64,000 nucleotides of DNA from Aspidiotus rigidus. Taxonomy: Eukaryota > Arthropoda > Insecta > Hemiptera > Diaspididae. Where the stretch lies: contig JAVHKY010000052.1 of the NCBI GenBank assembly GCA_035079385.1, positions 9,176,001-9,240,000 on the forward strand, written 5' to 3'. Below are positions 54,521 through 64,000 of this stretch, one piece after another. Each line of letters starts with the position of its first letter. Position 1 is the first letter of the stretch. The position numbers were made by a program, and so were the translations under genes. The notes under the pieces were generated by a model. That model saw only the letters and a program-made list of their open reading frames with translations. It was not told the DNA's origin and did no database searches.

Positions 54521-55853
54521 AGTATATTACGTATCAGTGGCGGAAAGGAAGCAATTCCCGAGTACGCAGTTCGCGGAACGAGCGCAGCGAGTGACGTGAG
54601 CTGCGTACTCGGGAATTGCTTCCTTTCCGCCACTGATACGTACGATGTTTTAATCATGGCCGTCTCTAGTTACAGGCCGGAATATTCGAAACATGACCAC
54701 GTTCCACGGGGCTAACATTTGTACAGTCTCTTATGGGAGAACATCAAAAAATACTATTTGACACACGTACGGTGAAGTTTTTGAGAAAAATGAAGAGAAC
54801 GTGAGTTGAAGAACAAACGATTCTCGATTTTTTGAGCTAGGTCTCGTTAAGATTGATCAACTACGAAGCGAGTTATTCATGTTTAAAAAAAAAAGTCAGA
54901 CAGAGGGCGAAGCGCGGTACATGTACTGCACTTCGCCCTCTGTCCGACTTTTTTTTTAAAAAAGTGAATAACTCGCTTCGTAGTTGATCAATCTTAACGA
55001 GACCTAGCTCAAAAAATCGAGAATTGTTTACTCTTTCGATATAACCATAAACTTTTTCCCTTCGGAATTGAATTCTATGCGCAAATCAACAATTAACGTG
55101 TTTTTCGAAGATTTTCCCATAAGAGCGTGTATAAAACTCGGCCCCCTATTTTTCTTCACCGCGACGTTGCCAGCTTTAATATTCCGGCCTGTAACTAGAG
55201 ACGGCCATGTTTTAATGCAAGATGGGAGGAAAGGTTCTGTGCACTTTGCATTGGCAGCACTGTCACGCTAGCACGAGATTCAACGACTGTAGTCGCGCGC
55301 ATAATAATGACTATAATCAAATTACATGCACTATGATGTAAGGCTGCAGCGGTCGAGTGGTAGAGTAGTGGCTTCACGCGCAGATGACACGAGTTCAAAT
55401 CCCAGCAACGACGGATTAAATGACACAAAGTCAGACTGAAGTACACAGGAGAGCGAACGGCAGATACTGGTAGAAGTAGGGTACACGGCACTCAAGGTGT
55501 ATAAAATGAGTAGGTGTGATCACTTAGGTAGTAAACAGAACGCAACTAGCATACCCTATCTAATTACATGGATTTTAGATTTTCTAACAGAAACTCCCAA
55601 CATAGGTGTCACCTGATAGGAAATTACACGGGGAACAAATTTACCTCTCTTCAATTTTTTGATTAAGTCGACAGTTTTTGTGTATTTTATTTTTTTTGAA
55701 ATTGATCCATAAGCGCTATGTATAACCTACATTCCCGTGACGTCATTGAAACGTTAACTGCGCCTGACTTCTACGCTAAGTGATCACACCTCTCTATTTT
55801 ATACGCCTTGCACGGCACTGAGCTGGAATGGTATGTTACACGACAAGCGGTGG
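54521..55853. repeat. Composite repeat block, copy 2 (with nested foldback)
   Basis: 54521-54654 is a long palindrome: AGTATATTACGTATCAGTGG inverted as CCACTGATACGTACGAT, with inner arms GCAATTCCCGAGTACGCAG. Then comes the nested element 54655-55209, then 55217-55853, nearly identical to 5233-5884 including the tRNA-like segment (55340-55415). Confidence 0.87.
54648..55216. mobile_element. Foldback element family B, 555-bp copy with TTTTAAT duplication
   Basis: Ends CATGGCCGTCTCTAGTTACA and TGTAACTAGAGACGGCCATG are perfect inverted repeats, flanked by TTTTAAT at 54648-54654 and 55210-55216. A strong central palindrome spans 54835-55030 (GTTGATCAATCTTAACGAGA and its complement; GCAGTACATG-like loop). 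The empty site is preserved at 5223-5237. Confidence 0.9.
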
Positions 55854-56154
55854 CTGGAAAGTACTATCCAGGTGCGGAAAGTACTTTCCAGCGCAGCAAC
55901 GAATTTTTTTTTTTCATCAAGCCGAAAAGACGCGCTTTCCACTACAAAAACCTCCGCAGAAACACAGCCTTTCCGACCATCTTGCATTAAAATATTTTTC
56001 ACTATTGCGTTGGTAAATGAACAGTTTCGGAAAACCGAAGCCAATGCCTTTCAATCAAAGTTGTATGAGAGGGAGGAGATATGTGACAAATGAGTTTCAT
56101 GTATTCTTCATTCCAAAGAATGAAAAAACGTACATAACTAAGTGTTCCACGCCT

Positions 56155-56298
56155 CGACTATTCAGTTTTGTGGCTGGCGCGGTGAGGCGCGAAGCATCGA
56201 GGTTTTTCACCTCTGTTTCTTGACTTCGACTATTCAGTTTTGTGGCTGGCGCGGTGAGGCGCGAAGCATCGAGGTTTTTCACCTCTGTTTCTTGACTT
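56155..56298. repeat. Exact 72-bp tandem duplication
   Basis: CGACTATTCAGTTTTGTGGC ... TTTCTTGACTT occurs twice without a difference (56155-56226 and 56227-56298). The length is a multiple of three, but no gene is recognised around it. Confidence 0.9.
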
Positions 56299-56569
56299 TG
56301 TAGTGCGTGTATCATTCTCATTTTTGCTAGGTTCATGAAGAAGACCTATTCGCTCTGATTTTGATGATAGAACGCCCAACGTACTACCGGCAGGGCCCCG
56401 CGACCTTCCGTGAGGACGCAGTTTGCTTCACATTAACTCGTATGCAGTGCAGTATGCAGTAGGAAGCAAAATAACATGGGGAATCAATTCAGTGTTTGTA
56501 GTAGATGTAGCGCAAACAAAAAAAATTGAAATCGGTGTTTCCAGTGTAATGATAGGACGATTTTAAAAA

Positions 56570-56860
56570 AACGATGGCTTCCTGAACGAAGTTAAACGAG
56601 GAACGCAGAGAACCTGTTTTTGGTATTGAAAATTCAAGGAAGCCTAGACCTACTATAAGCCTAGTATAATATGGTTTGAGAGTCTGATTCTTTCTCGAAT
56701 CTCGAGCTATATATGATAGCTCGAGAATTGAAATTTTTCCAAGTCCCCTTCCTATCATATAGCTCGAGAGTCAAAATTTTTCTAAGTTTTTTGCTGGACG
56801 GCCCACGGCGCACGGCAAATTTCTCAAAAAGCCCCCCATAAAAGAGGTTCCCTGTTAATA
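56570..56860. repeat. Dispersed repeat family D, copy 3 (holds the pogo empty site)
   Basis: Colinear with 27940-29010: GAAGTTAAACGAGGAACGCAG, GAAAATTCAAGGAAGCCTAG, CCTAGTATAATATGG, GAATCTCGAGCTATATATGA and CAAATTTCTCAAAAAGCCCC. It lacks the MITE. Confidence 0.8.
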
Positions 56861-56979
56861 ACAAACTTGCATTATATTTTCCATATGTTTTCTTCGAAGT
56901 GGTAAAATCGATTTTGCGTTCCACGTGTTCGGACGCGTTTGGACGATGTATTATCATTTTGCGGTCCTGCCAGAAGTCT

Positions 56980-58440
56980 TACAATATCAAGTGTGTTGCT
57001 TTGTATTTGTTGTCAGGGCTTAGTTTTGGTTGTAAGGTATCCTGCCAGTAGTTTAATTACAAAAATCTTCCGGTAGTACCCAATATAAAGTCCTACCGGC
57101 AGCTGCTTCCGGCAAGACGCGTTGTCGGACGTTCTATCATTAAATCTTCCCAGTCTATGGACGTATTTTGAAATCATATTGCAATGAATAATTTTCATCC
57201 AACTCCTGATCACTTTGCAATTCAAATTCCAAATTTTCACAAAATTTTAGGTCTGTCATAAATGGTGAATTGCCTATCCATGAGCCGATCAATATGTCCT
57301 TCATTGCCTTTGTGACGCTTTCCAAATTTGGCGCCATTTTTGTTTTTTCGTCGTGTTCTTTAATTATTTAGAAAAATATCCGACTGTTTTCTCGTCGTCA
57401 TTTTCCTTAACTTGTTCCAGTATTAAACCCTTATTTTCTGGTCTGCATCTGAACAAATATTATTGATGGATTACAGCTGAAGATGATTAAAGCGTGCATC
57501 AGAGTAAGATAGTCTCTGACTCTTGAAAAATGCTTTTGACAGACCTCTGTCCAGACAAATTCTTATTATTTATATATTTTAATTTATAGAAGGATTAAGG
57601 TGTTCGAGCGGAGTCTTTCATATATTTATAGCGGAAATTTATCTGCCCTAAAACTCGGCGAATTTTTCACTTATGATGAGTATTAGAAAGTTTTCTATTG
57701 AAATCAGATAATTTCTCCTTATTAGATGACCTAGATATTCGGTAGCACTATTTACAAGAACGCATGTACTGTATGAATTTCAATCTTGAACGTAAAATTA
57801 ATTCCTTCATGCCCTGTGGTTAAATTTTGTGCGTAGTTAGGTACCCGGAATAATCTTCTGAAACTTTGATGTTACTTTTAAAGCACCTCGAAAGAAACCA
57901 AGAAGGATATTCTTTAGTAGCGCTTTCTTTCTTTCTGTTTTTTTTCTGGTCCCAATTTTATTGTACATTTTTCATCAATTTCTTCCTCATTTCCAACAAA
58001 TATTGGAGAATCTGCGGCTCAATTCAGAAAAAGATGATTGAATAGTTTGAAAATCATAAGGTTTTACGAGTATAGTCTAATAAACGTTGTTAATTGCATG
58101 ATTGTTTGAAGAGGTACGTTTTGAAATAGATCTACCATCAATTGAAAATATGCATTAATTGTTTATTGAGGAATTAGAAAGTACCAACTTACTTTTTTGC
58201 TGTTACATTCCATCTTTCATGCAAAAATTAAATTAAAATTATAATGATAATAAGTATACCTGTCAGTAAATTATGCTACATAATATACGGTACTGATGGA
58301 TGTCCAGGCGAATACTTGATTGTTTAGTCTAAGATTGAATCGGCTAGTATTTGTGAAATTTTTGTGTTTTTTCTGTATGATTACTTTATTATTATGAACT
58401 GATATGAACTATTGATTCAATTTTTTAGATAATTTCTCAG
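56980..58440. other. Intron sequence, one unrecognised small ORF
   Basis: 57337-57155 on the minus strand is an open frame of 60 codons starting MAPNLESVTKAMKDILIGSW and rich in acidic residues. Sequences with ACCGGCAG / CTGCCGGT occur at about 56385 and 57085-57110. Nothing is assignable, and the ORF is probably chance or a transposon scrap. Confidence 0.3.
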
Positions 58441-58445
58441 GATAA

Positions 58446-58495
58446 AGAGAAATATACTCCGAAGAGTAAAGAACACATTCGGAGTATATTTCTCT
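58446..58495. repeat. Perfect 18-bp hairpin upstream of a tomosyn exon
   Basis: AGAGAAATATACTCCGAA (58446-58463) and TTCGGAGTATATTTCTCT (58478-58495) are exact complements around a 14-nt loop. It ends 101 bp before the exon at 58597. Confidence 0.85.
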
Positions 58496-58596
58496 ATGAT
58501 GGATGACCGTAAAATTAAAAAACGCATTGATTCTCAGGATAACCTATTATTCTAATTTATTCGCTGAGTATCATATTATGTTGTATTTTTTTGCAG

Positions 58597-58692
58597 GATT
58601 GCTAAAACATTTTGTTTCAGTAATCAAGGTCACGGTTTATATTTCTCATCTCCAAGTGAAATTCAAAGATTCACTGTGTCTTCAGATTTTTG
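58597..58692 (+). CDS. Tomosyn: Tomosyn exon (IAKTFCFSNQG)
   Basis: 96-nt exon with acceptor TTTTTTTGCAG (ends 58596) and donor GTGAGT at 58693, phase 2 on both sides. It encodes IAKTFCFSNQGHGLYFSSPS followed by EIQRFTVSSDF, matching tomosyn IARTFCFTNxGQALYLVSPTEIQRLTYS. It is separated from the preceding exon by a 24.1-kb intron full of mobile elements. A perfect short hairpin lies about 100 bp upstream of its acceptor (58446-58495). Confidence 0.95.
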
Positions 58693-58827
58693 GTGAGTGG
58701 ATAAGCAAATACTTTCATTATTAACAGTGGCGTAGATGAGGGGAGGGGCATGTGAATGATGTATCCCCTTTTGCAATTTTTTTCTCGTTTTTCACCGTCT
58801 TTTTTGCCCTATTTTTTTGCTCGGGTA

Positions 58828-59200
58828 ATACTACACAAAAAAAAAATTGAAAAATGCGAGAACGAAATTATACGATTGTAGAAGTATTTTCGACGCTGAT
58901 CACGATGCCGTTGGCCGTTTTTCAAAATTGGCTCTGGTTATCGAGAAATAAACATATCAAGTTCCCGCAAATCGTAGCGACGCGCAGTGTATGTTCTCGT
59001 ACTCGCGAAATTCGATAGCTGGGTAACATACACTGCGTGCCGCTACGATTCGCGGGAACTAGATATGTTCATTTCTCAATAACCAGAGCCAATTTTAAGA
59101 AACGGTCAACGGCATCGTGATCAGCGTCGAAAATACTTCTACAATCGTATAATTTCGTTCTCGCATTTTTCAATTTTTTTATTTTGTTGTGTAGTGTAAT
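58828..59200. mobile_element. Foldback element family A, copy 3 (in tomosyn intron 6)
   Basis: About 373-bp near-perfect palindrome with ends ATACTACACAAAA and TTGTTGTGTAGTGTAAT. Arms carry GACGCTGATCACGATGCCGT and TCAAGTTCCCGCAAATCGTA. The centre is GCGAAATTCGATAGCTGGG. It is the best-preserved member of the family and occupies most of a 656-nt intron. Confidence 0.88.
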
Positions 59201-59348
59201 TAATGATACTTACTTGAAAAAAAGATTTCCCTCCCCTCCTCATCAAAAATTGCGATCCCTTCCTCCCCCTCATTGAAAATATCGTATCTACGCCTCTGAT
59301 TACTAAAGTGGATTCGAGATTGAAAAGTAGCATTGTTTGTTTCTGTAG

Positions 59349-59473
59349 TCGTGACATGTCTGAACTAGTTGGTGATATTTTTCTACCTCGTGATTTGCCT
59401 GAACCACCAAAACAGAGCTTGCTCAAATGTTTACTTGGAGGAGGCACGAAGTCTGTTGACCGAGAAGAGTTGT
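59349..59473 (+). CDS. Tomosyn: Tomosyn exon (linker before SNARE)
   Basis: 125-nt exon with acceptor GTTTCTGTAG (ends 59348) and donor GTAAGC at 59474; enters in phase 2 and leaves in phase 1. It encodes MSELVGDIFLPRDLPEPPK, then LLGGGTKSVDREEL. This corresponds to the tomosyn M-LG-LF-P-ETPE...GLFGGG-QS-DREELFGE linker between propeller and SNARE motif. The preceding 656-nt intron contains a 370-bp palindromic element (58828-59200). Confidence 0.95.
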
Positions 59474-59479
59474 GTAAGC

Positions 59480-60720
59480 ATTATTTTCTTTATATTGTAC
59501 GTAAATACAGGAGTACGGGTTATTATTTTATTCCAGAAAGAAAATATAATAAATAACATCTTTGAAAGCGTATCTAGGTTTCAATTTACTTGAAAAGACA
59601 AGCTTCAAAGATAAATTAACCTAACAAACTTTTCCCCTAGCTTATTTCTATGTAATACTTAATTCCCATAATCAATTTCTAACAATAATAAGTATTTTTC
59701 ACGAGAAAGATTTTCCCTCGAAAATATTTTCCCAAATACTCATATCATAACATCAATTTTCAAAATGATGAAGCTAACTTCCTGAAAGAATTGGGTTCCC
59801 AGCATAGTACAGTGATGGTATTTTATTTTCATATTTATGATTGTTTCTATAAAATATAATCTGAAAACAAAGCCTTTCACTACATTGTCGACAAAAGCCA
59901 TTGATTTAGTAGTGGTGATATACCATAGTTTTGAGAGCAAAATTTATTGGTTTATGGGAGTGTTTACGTGCAGTTCAAGACTTACAATACATGTATGTAC
60001 TGGAACAATGATTTGGGTACCACAAGAAGTATACTACACTAACGGTTTCAATGTATTATTGGATCGTGATGCTGATATCTTTTTGTTCAAGAGTCTGGTG
60101 AGTTGAAGCTCAACAAAACAAAATTGCAAATTTCAGCGTTATACGTGGAAGTAATTAGGATTATCAAATATATCCAAACCTAGGAAAGCTCTTCATTTTA
60201 AGATTATACCATAGAAAGAGAGGTACACTAAAAAACGTGCACGAAACCTGTAGAGACGAATAGAAATGTTTAAACTTCATAATATTGGAAAGTGGTATTA
60301 TGAAATTTAACTTTTTTAGAATTTCTTTCGTGAATGGTGTCAACTCAGGCATACTTTCATGTTTCTATCATGTTACTGCTTATGCTTTATATTTTCATAT
60401 TTCTCTTTTCCGTTCATGTCATCGTTCCAATTGAGTGAAAAGAATCCATTATCACTTTCTCTGGTTGTATTTGCCGGGAAGACAAAACGCGATATTTTGA
60501 GGCACATATTCTCAGCTTTTACCGCTTTGATGTACTTCAAAAGATGGAAATGACTTTGTTTAAGTGGTCTGAAGGTTTTTTTCGAATTTTTGTTTGAAAA
60601 CCCCTCCGGAGGACCCAATGGTGGATGAATGTAGTCCTAATTTTTTCCTGTAATTGACGTTGTAGTGTGTATGGCGTACACAGTGGCCAGTAGAATTGTC
60701 CCATAAACATACCGCTTATA
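59480..60720 (+). other. Tomosyn intron 7, no exon recognised
   Basis: Open frames such as 59837-60106 show no similarity to tomosyn and lack flanking splice sites in phase. Confidence 0.5.
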
Positions 60721-60723
60721 ATA

Positions 60724-61079
60724 GTTTAATTCATAGGCTCGTCCATGTTCTAATGAGCTCGTCAGATTTTCCAAAGAGGCTTCGGTCATAAAATGCTTGG
60801 AAGTTTATGATCATTTAGACATTGGTGACAATAGCATGATGAGAAGGAAATTGATCAAAAAATTCTTTGGTGGGATTACCTCCCTCTCCCGTAGTACTGC
60901 CGTTAATGGATTCGTCTTCCTTATTTGGGTCTTCCGTATTAAATCGGGTTTTGAAACCCTTTAGATTCTATTACTGTCCTACCACTCTTGAACACATATT
61001 TTGTAATATTAAAGAGCGCTTCCCTAAGAATGAGTCAAGTGGGGTGTATAAAATTAAATTTCAGGAGTTTATTCAATGA
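60724..61079 (+). pseudogene. Penelope-like element C-terminal fragment beside the last exon
   Basis: Plus-strand pieces: HRLVHVLMSSSDFPKRLRS at about 60727-60785, then in another frame VLNRVLKPFRFYY and FPKNESSGVYKIKF at about 60920-61060. This is the order RT thumb / linker / entry to the GIY-YIG endonuclease in Penelope-like elements (SGVYKIxC precedes the domain). The catalytic GIY-YIG segment itself is missing. The frame ends with TGA at 61077-61079, only 37 nt before the terminal tomosyn exon. Confidence 0.6.
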
Positions 61080-61116
61080 GTAATTCACTTTTCTCTCCCT
61101 CTTCCTATACTCACAG

Positions 61117-61379
61117 TTGGTGATTCGAGCGGAAAAGCTCCTCGTAGTGTGGCCAAACTTATTGTTGGCCCATCTGGTCAAATGGAGCAGCTACAGGAGC
61201 GTGTACAAACTTCAACTGGAGAAGTAGGACGCGCACATCAACTGATGGTAGAACGTGGCGAAAAATTAGGACAGCTAGAAGATCGTACTCAGCATATGAT
61301 GAATGATGCAAAAAAATTTGCTTCGAATGCGCATGAACTATTGCAAAAAAATAAAGATAAGAAATGGTATCAGTTGTAA
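61117..61379 (+). CDS. Tomosyn: Tomosyn terminal exon with C-terminal R-SNARE motif
   Basis: Terminal coding exon: acceptor with a C/T-rich tract and CAG ending at 61116, stop TAA at 61377-61379. It encodes FGDSSGKAPRSVAKLIVGP, then a heptad-patterned helix of about 60 residues (LQERVQTSTGEVGRAHQLM, ERGEKLGQLEDRTQHMM), and ends in KDKKWYQL, the family's signature C-terminus (KDKKWYQF in vertebrates). The arginine codon at 61254-61256, in VER, sits where R-SNAREs carry the ionic 0-layer arginine. This helix enters t-SNARE complexes in place of synaptobrevin and blocks fusion. Tomosyn has no transmembrane anchor, and none is seen here. Confidence 0.97.
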
Positions 61380-61720
61380 AAATATTTCAGGTTTTTGAAA
61401 GCCCGTGAAGCCCAGTTGGTGTAATATGTACCCCAATTTTATATAGATATTTTTAAATAGATAATGTAATAAGGTAGAAGTAAGATGCCTTTTACTCCCA
61501 ACCTGGGATTATAATTTTGTGCATCTAGCTCAGGTTCTACAATAGAGGTGTTATACCAATTCTTTTTCATCTCTAGTCAGTTGTTGAAAAGTATTCTGTT
61601 TACGATTTTGATACTGTATCTGTGGTTTGTATTTATGTAACGTTTTTATTCTCGTTTTGAGATCGTAAAACGAAAAAGTTTAAAAATAAAATAAAATTTA
61701 AAGTGAGTTATGTTTTGAGG
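61380..61720 (+). other. Tomosyn 3' UTR with poly(A) signals
   Basis: Noncoding sequence after the tomosyn stop. Two overlapping AATAAA hexamers lie at 61685-61690 and 61690-61695, followed by a GT-rich stretch (GTGAGTTATGTTTTGAGGTG) typical of a cleavage and polyadenylation region. This would give a 3' UTR of about 0.3 kb. Longer forms using signals further downstream cannot be excluded. Confidence 0.6.
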
Positions 61721-63521
61721 TGTGTCTACTATAAAATGAGTGAATAATTGTTATATCATGGATTTACATTAATAGTGTATTAGAATCATATTTTTTACAC
61801 TGTTGTTTTCCATACATTTAGTCATACCTATTTTCTGTTGTTGTTGATAATGTTACTTGTCTAAAACTTACCAGTTGCAGCCCGGGCATACTAAGAAATG
61901 AAAATTAACAAAACTAGTAGAGGGGAACCTGTTTTGTTCCATCCTGATATATTATTATTACTAGAAATTCTGAACGAGTACGTTTTTGTGAATGTTTTAT
62001 TGCTTCTTGATAAGTTTTTCAACGTAGGTACTGATACTGCTAACTAAAAGATATCTTGGAAGTATTCCAAAAGAGGGTTTTATGAAAATGATGAGTGATG
62101 GAAAAAATTGAGATGGTAAAGGGGATTCATATTTTCTACTTTTTCGGTTATGACTCTAATAATCGACCGCAATCAAACTACTGAATATTTGGAAAAATCG
62201 TTGTATAATACCTTAAAAGTAAAAAATTTCATAAATCTTGGCATCACCCAATTTTTTCGAATCCCACCTCTCATTTTATTTATTTATTTGCCCTCGACCA
62301 AAATTTTTCTAGCTCGAAAGGCAAAAATTATTTTCAATACGTTGCTTGAAAGTTGAAATTTTCTCTCCTCATATACATTATTTTATAACTCGAAGGTCGA
62401 CGTTTTCTCAATTCTCAACTGCTTAGGTCATGGTCGAAAGAATACGGAAGGCGAAAATTTTTTTTAAAGTTGAAAAATATTGGACAGGTTTCTTGTTTGA
62501 AATGGAAAAGTTGTTGTTCAGTTGAAATTTGGAGGATTGTCGGAACTGCTAGTCAATGAACGTACTAACCTCCCCCCAAGTTGGGCGAACGTCTTTATCC
62601 GAGTGTTCTCTTACTTGTTATTCTGATTTTTTTTTTTTTCTTGGTGCGAGGGAATTCTTTTTTTTTATGTGTGGGAAACCAAAGTTTTGTGCTAAAGGTG
62701 TCTATCTTCATCTATTATTCTCGCATTATGATTTCCTCTTCGTTATTTCTTCTCATCAATATATCTTTTTGTTTATGAGGGGGTTTTGTCTCATTAATTT
62801 TTATAACATCTTTAAATAATTTTAATTTTAGCATATTGTTCGGGTAATTAATATTAGTGAATATTGATCCAATAATTACATTGAAAGGTATCATTTCGTG
62901 GGAAATTTTGTTTCTTATTTTAGATAAGAGTCTTTTTCACTTGAAAATTAATTATTCAGTTGAAAAAACACGCTTGAATTGGATGAGTGGGAGGTGCAAC
63001 AACCACTTTCATTGGGAACCAGTCCTCAACAATTGTACTAAATTTCTCTGCAGCGATCTTTTCTCTATTTGTCATCCCCACATCTAATATTTTTAGACTA
63101 TATCTGCTGTACCAAGGAGTACACGTCATTGTGGAATTCGGTATGAAGATGTCTCAAAAATTTGCACATGATCGATTTTCTTTTCGATTTGATTTGATTG
63201 ATTTTCTATGATGGATGAAACGGGCAGAGGAATGTCGAGTATAGAATAGGAAAGTAGTTCTATAATGATTGATGTATCTTTTACATCATTATTCTACCAT
63301 TACTTTGATGGATGAGCCATTTTTTATTATAAAATGGAAAAATCTGTATAAAATTTTAATGTCTTCATTGTAATTTGAAACTTGAGCTACAAAAGTTTTA
63401 AAGACTACAGTCTTAGCTCTAATGTTGCGCTGTTTTACCTCATAATTAATAAGCAATTATAATTACCTTGTGATTTGGGTCTCATTGAGTGCCCAATGAG
63501 TAGCCTTGTAGTGAATTATTC

Positions 63522-63561
<40 letters not shown>

Positions 63562-64000
63562 TAATAATAATAATAACAACAACGACATCATTATTGTTAC
63601 CTCTCACTAAAATAATCACAAACCATTGCTGGAAATATTAGTACGTGTTAAGTTTGCGATAATTTTTACGCATATTACAGTGTTGTGTATGTAGATATGA
63701 AAAAAAAAAAATCAAAAATACCTAGTATTGATTAGATATTTGTGATTCGTGTGTAGTTATTTGAAACACAAAAAAATGGAGAGCCACTTTCTCCTCACAC
63801 ATCTAAATTGACTCCCATTCTGATACAACGCAAGTAAATGATCATAATTATGCATTGACCTATTTTATCGATAATGAAAATTACACTTTCAATTTTGACA
63901 AGAGCGCTTCTTCAGTCTACAAAATCAATGGATAAGAAAAGAAAAGCTAGCAGAAGTATGAAAATTTCTAAGGAAGAAAGTAGGTGCAAATTTAAGCAGA
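61721..64000. other. Downstream of tomosyn, no gene recognised
   Basis: AT-rich with T-runs near 62625-62660. An (AAT)n microsatellite lies at 63522-63575. No coding region, RNA gene or transposon is identified. Confidence 0.5.
63522..63575. repeat. (AAT)n microsatellite
   Basis: About 17 AAT units with one AATG interruption. No LINE sequence was recognised next to it, unlike the runs at 13.53 and 20.48 kb. Confidence 0.9.

Noticed and set aside
59837..60106. 89-codon open frame in the last tomosyn intron
   Set aside because: No similarity to tomosyn, no phase-compatible splice sites, and the exons on either side already join in frame.

Overview
This window is eukaryotic, AT-rich and intron-dominated, and most probably from an insect. 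Bemipteran-type genomes would fit, but the species cannot be named from the sequence. The only clear host gene is the 3' part of tomosyn (STXBP5 family) on the + strand. Eight exons at 309-425, 32240-32362, 32452-32562, 34071-34274, 34362-34470, 58597-58692, 59349-59473 and 61117-61379 join in one unbroken frame across GT-AG introns. They encode about 381 residues: a serine-rich segment, the last part of the Lgl/tomosyn propeller region, and a C-terminal R-SNARE motif. Poly(A) signals follow at about 61.69 kb. Earlier exons lie outside the window.

Two very large introns (426-32239 and 34471-58596) fill almost everything else and consist largely of mobile DNA. Intron 1 contains: a 1.4-kb Mutator-like element with a 9-bp target duplication (534-1954); palindromic foldback elements (3.3-4.5 kb); a composite tRNA-like block (5.2-5.9 kb) and related hairpin-rich sequence to 9 kb; a roughly 355-bp satellite in two opposed arrays (about 11.7-19.1 kb forward, 19.6-23.2 kb reverse); a nearly intact 4.2-kb RTE-like LINE inserted in one satellite unit (13531-17695) and a 5'-truncated LINE in another (20.48-21.18 kb); a decayed Mutator-like transposase (24.5-25.6 kb); a Penelope-like fragment (26.8-27.1 kb); a pogo/Tigger-like MITE (28064-28697); and a THAP-domain fragment (31.3-31.7 kb).

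Intron 5 contains Penelope-like remnants (35.3-37.2 kb), a broken BEL/Pao pol (38.0-40.3 kb), and an element of about 8.6 kb bounded by imperfect inverted repeats of about 365 bp (41235-49800). That element holds an RPA-like OB-fold ORF, a FLYWCH-type zinc-finger fragment and a frameshifted OTU cysteine protease. Several MITEs and a second copy of the tRNA-like block (54.5-55.9 kb) follow. The last two introns hold another foldback element and a Penelope-like fragment that ends beside the acceptor of the last exon.

Four points stand out. (1) The inverted-repeat element with RPA-like, FLYWCH and OTU content is the best candidate for something undescribed. (2) The LINE has ORF1 and ORF2 in one frame, separated by a single UAA, with no AUG early in ORF2. 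(3) Two MITE insertions have their empty sites preserved elsewhere in the window. (4) Two LINEs have landed in the same opposed satellite. Downstream of tomosyn (61.7-64 kb) no gene was recognised.
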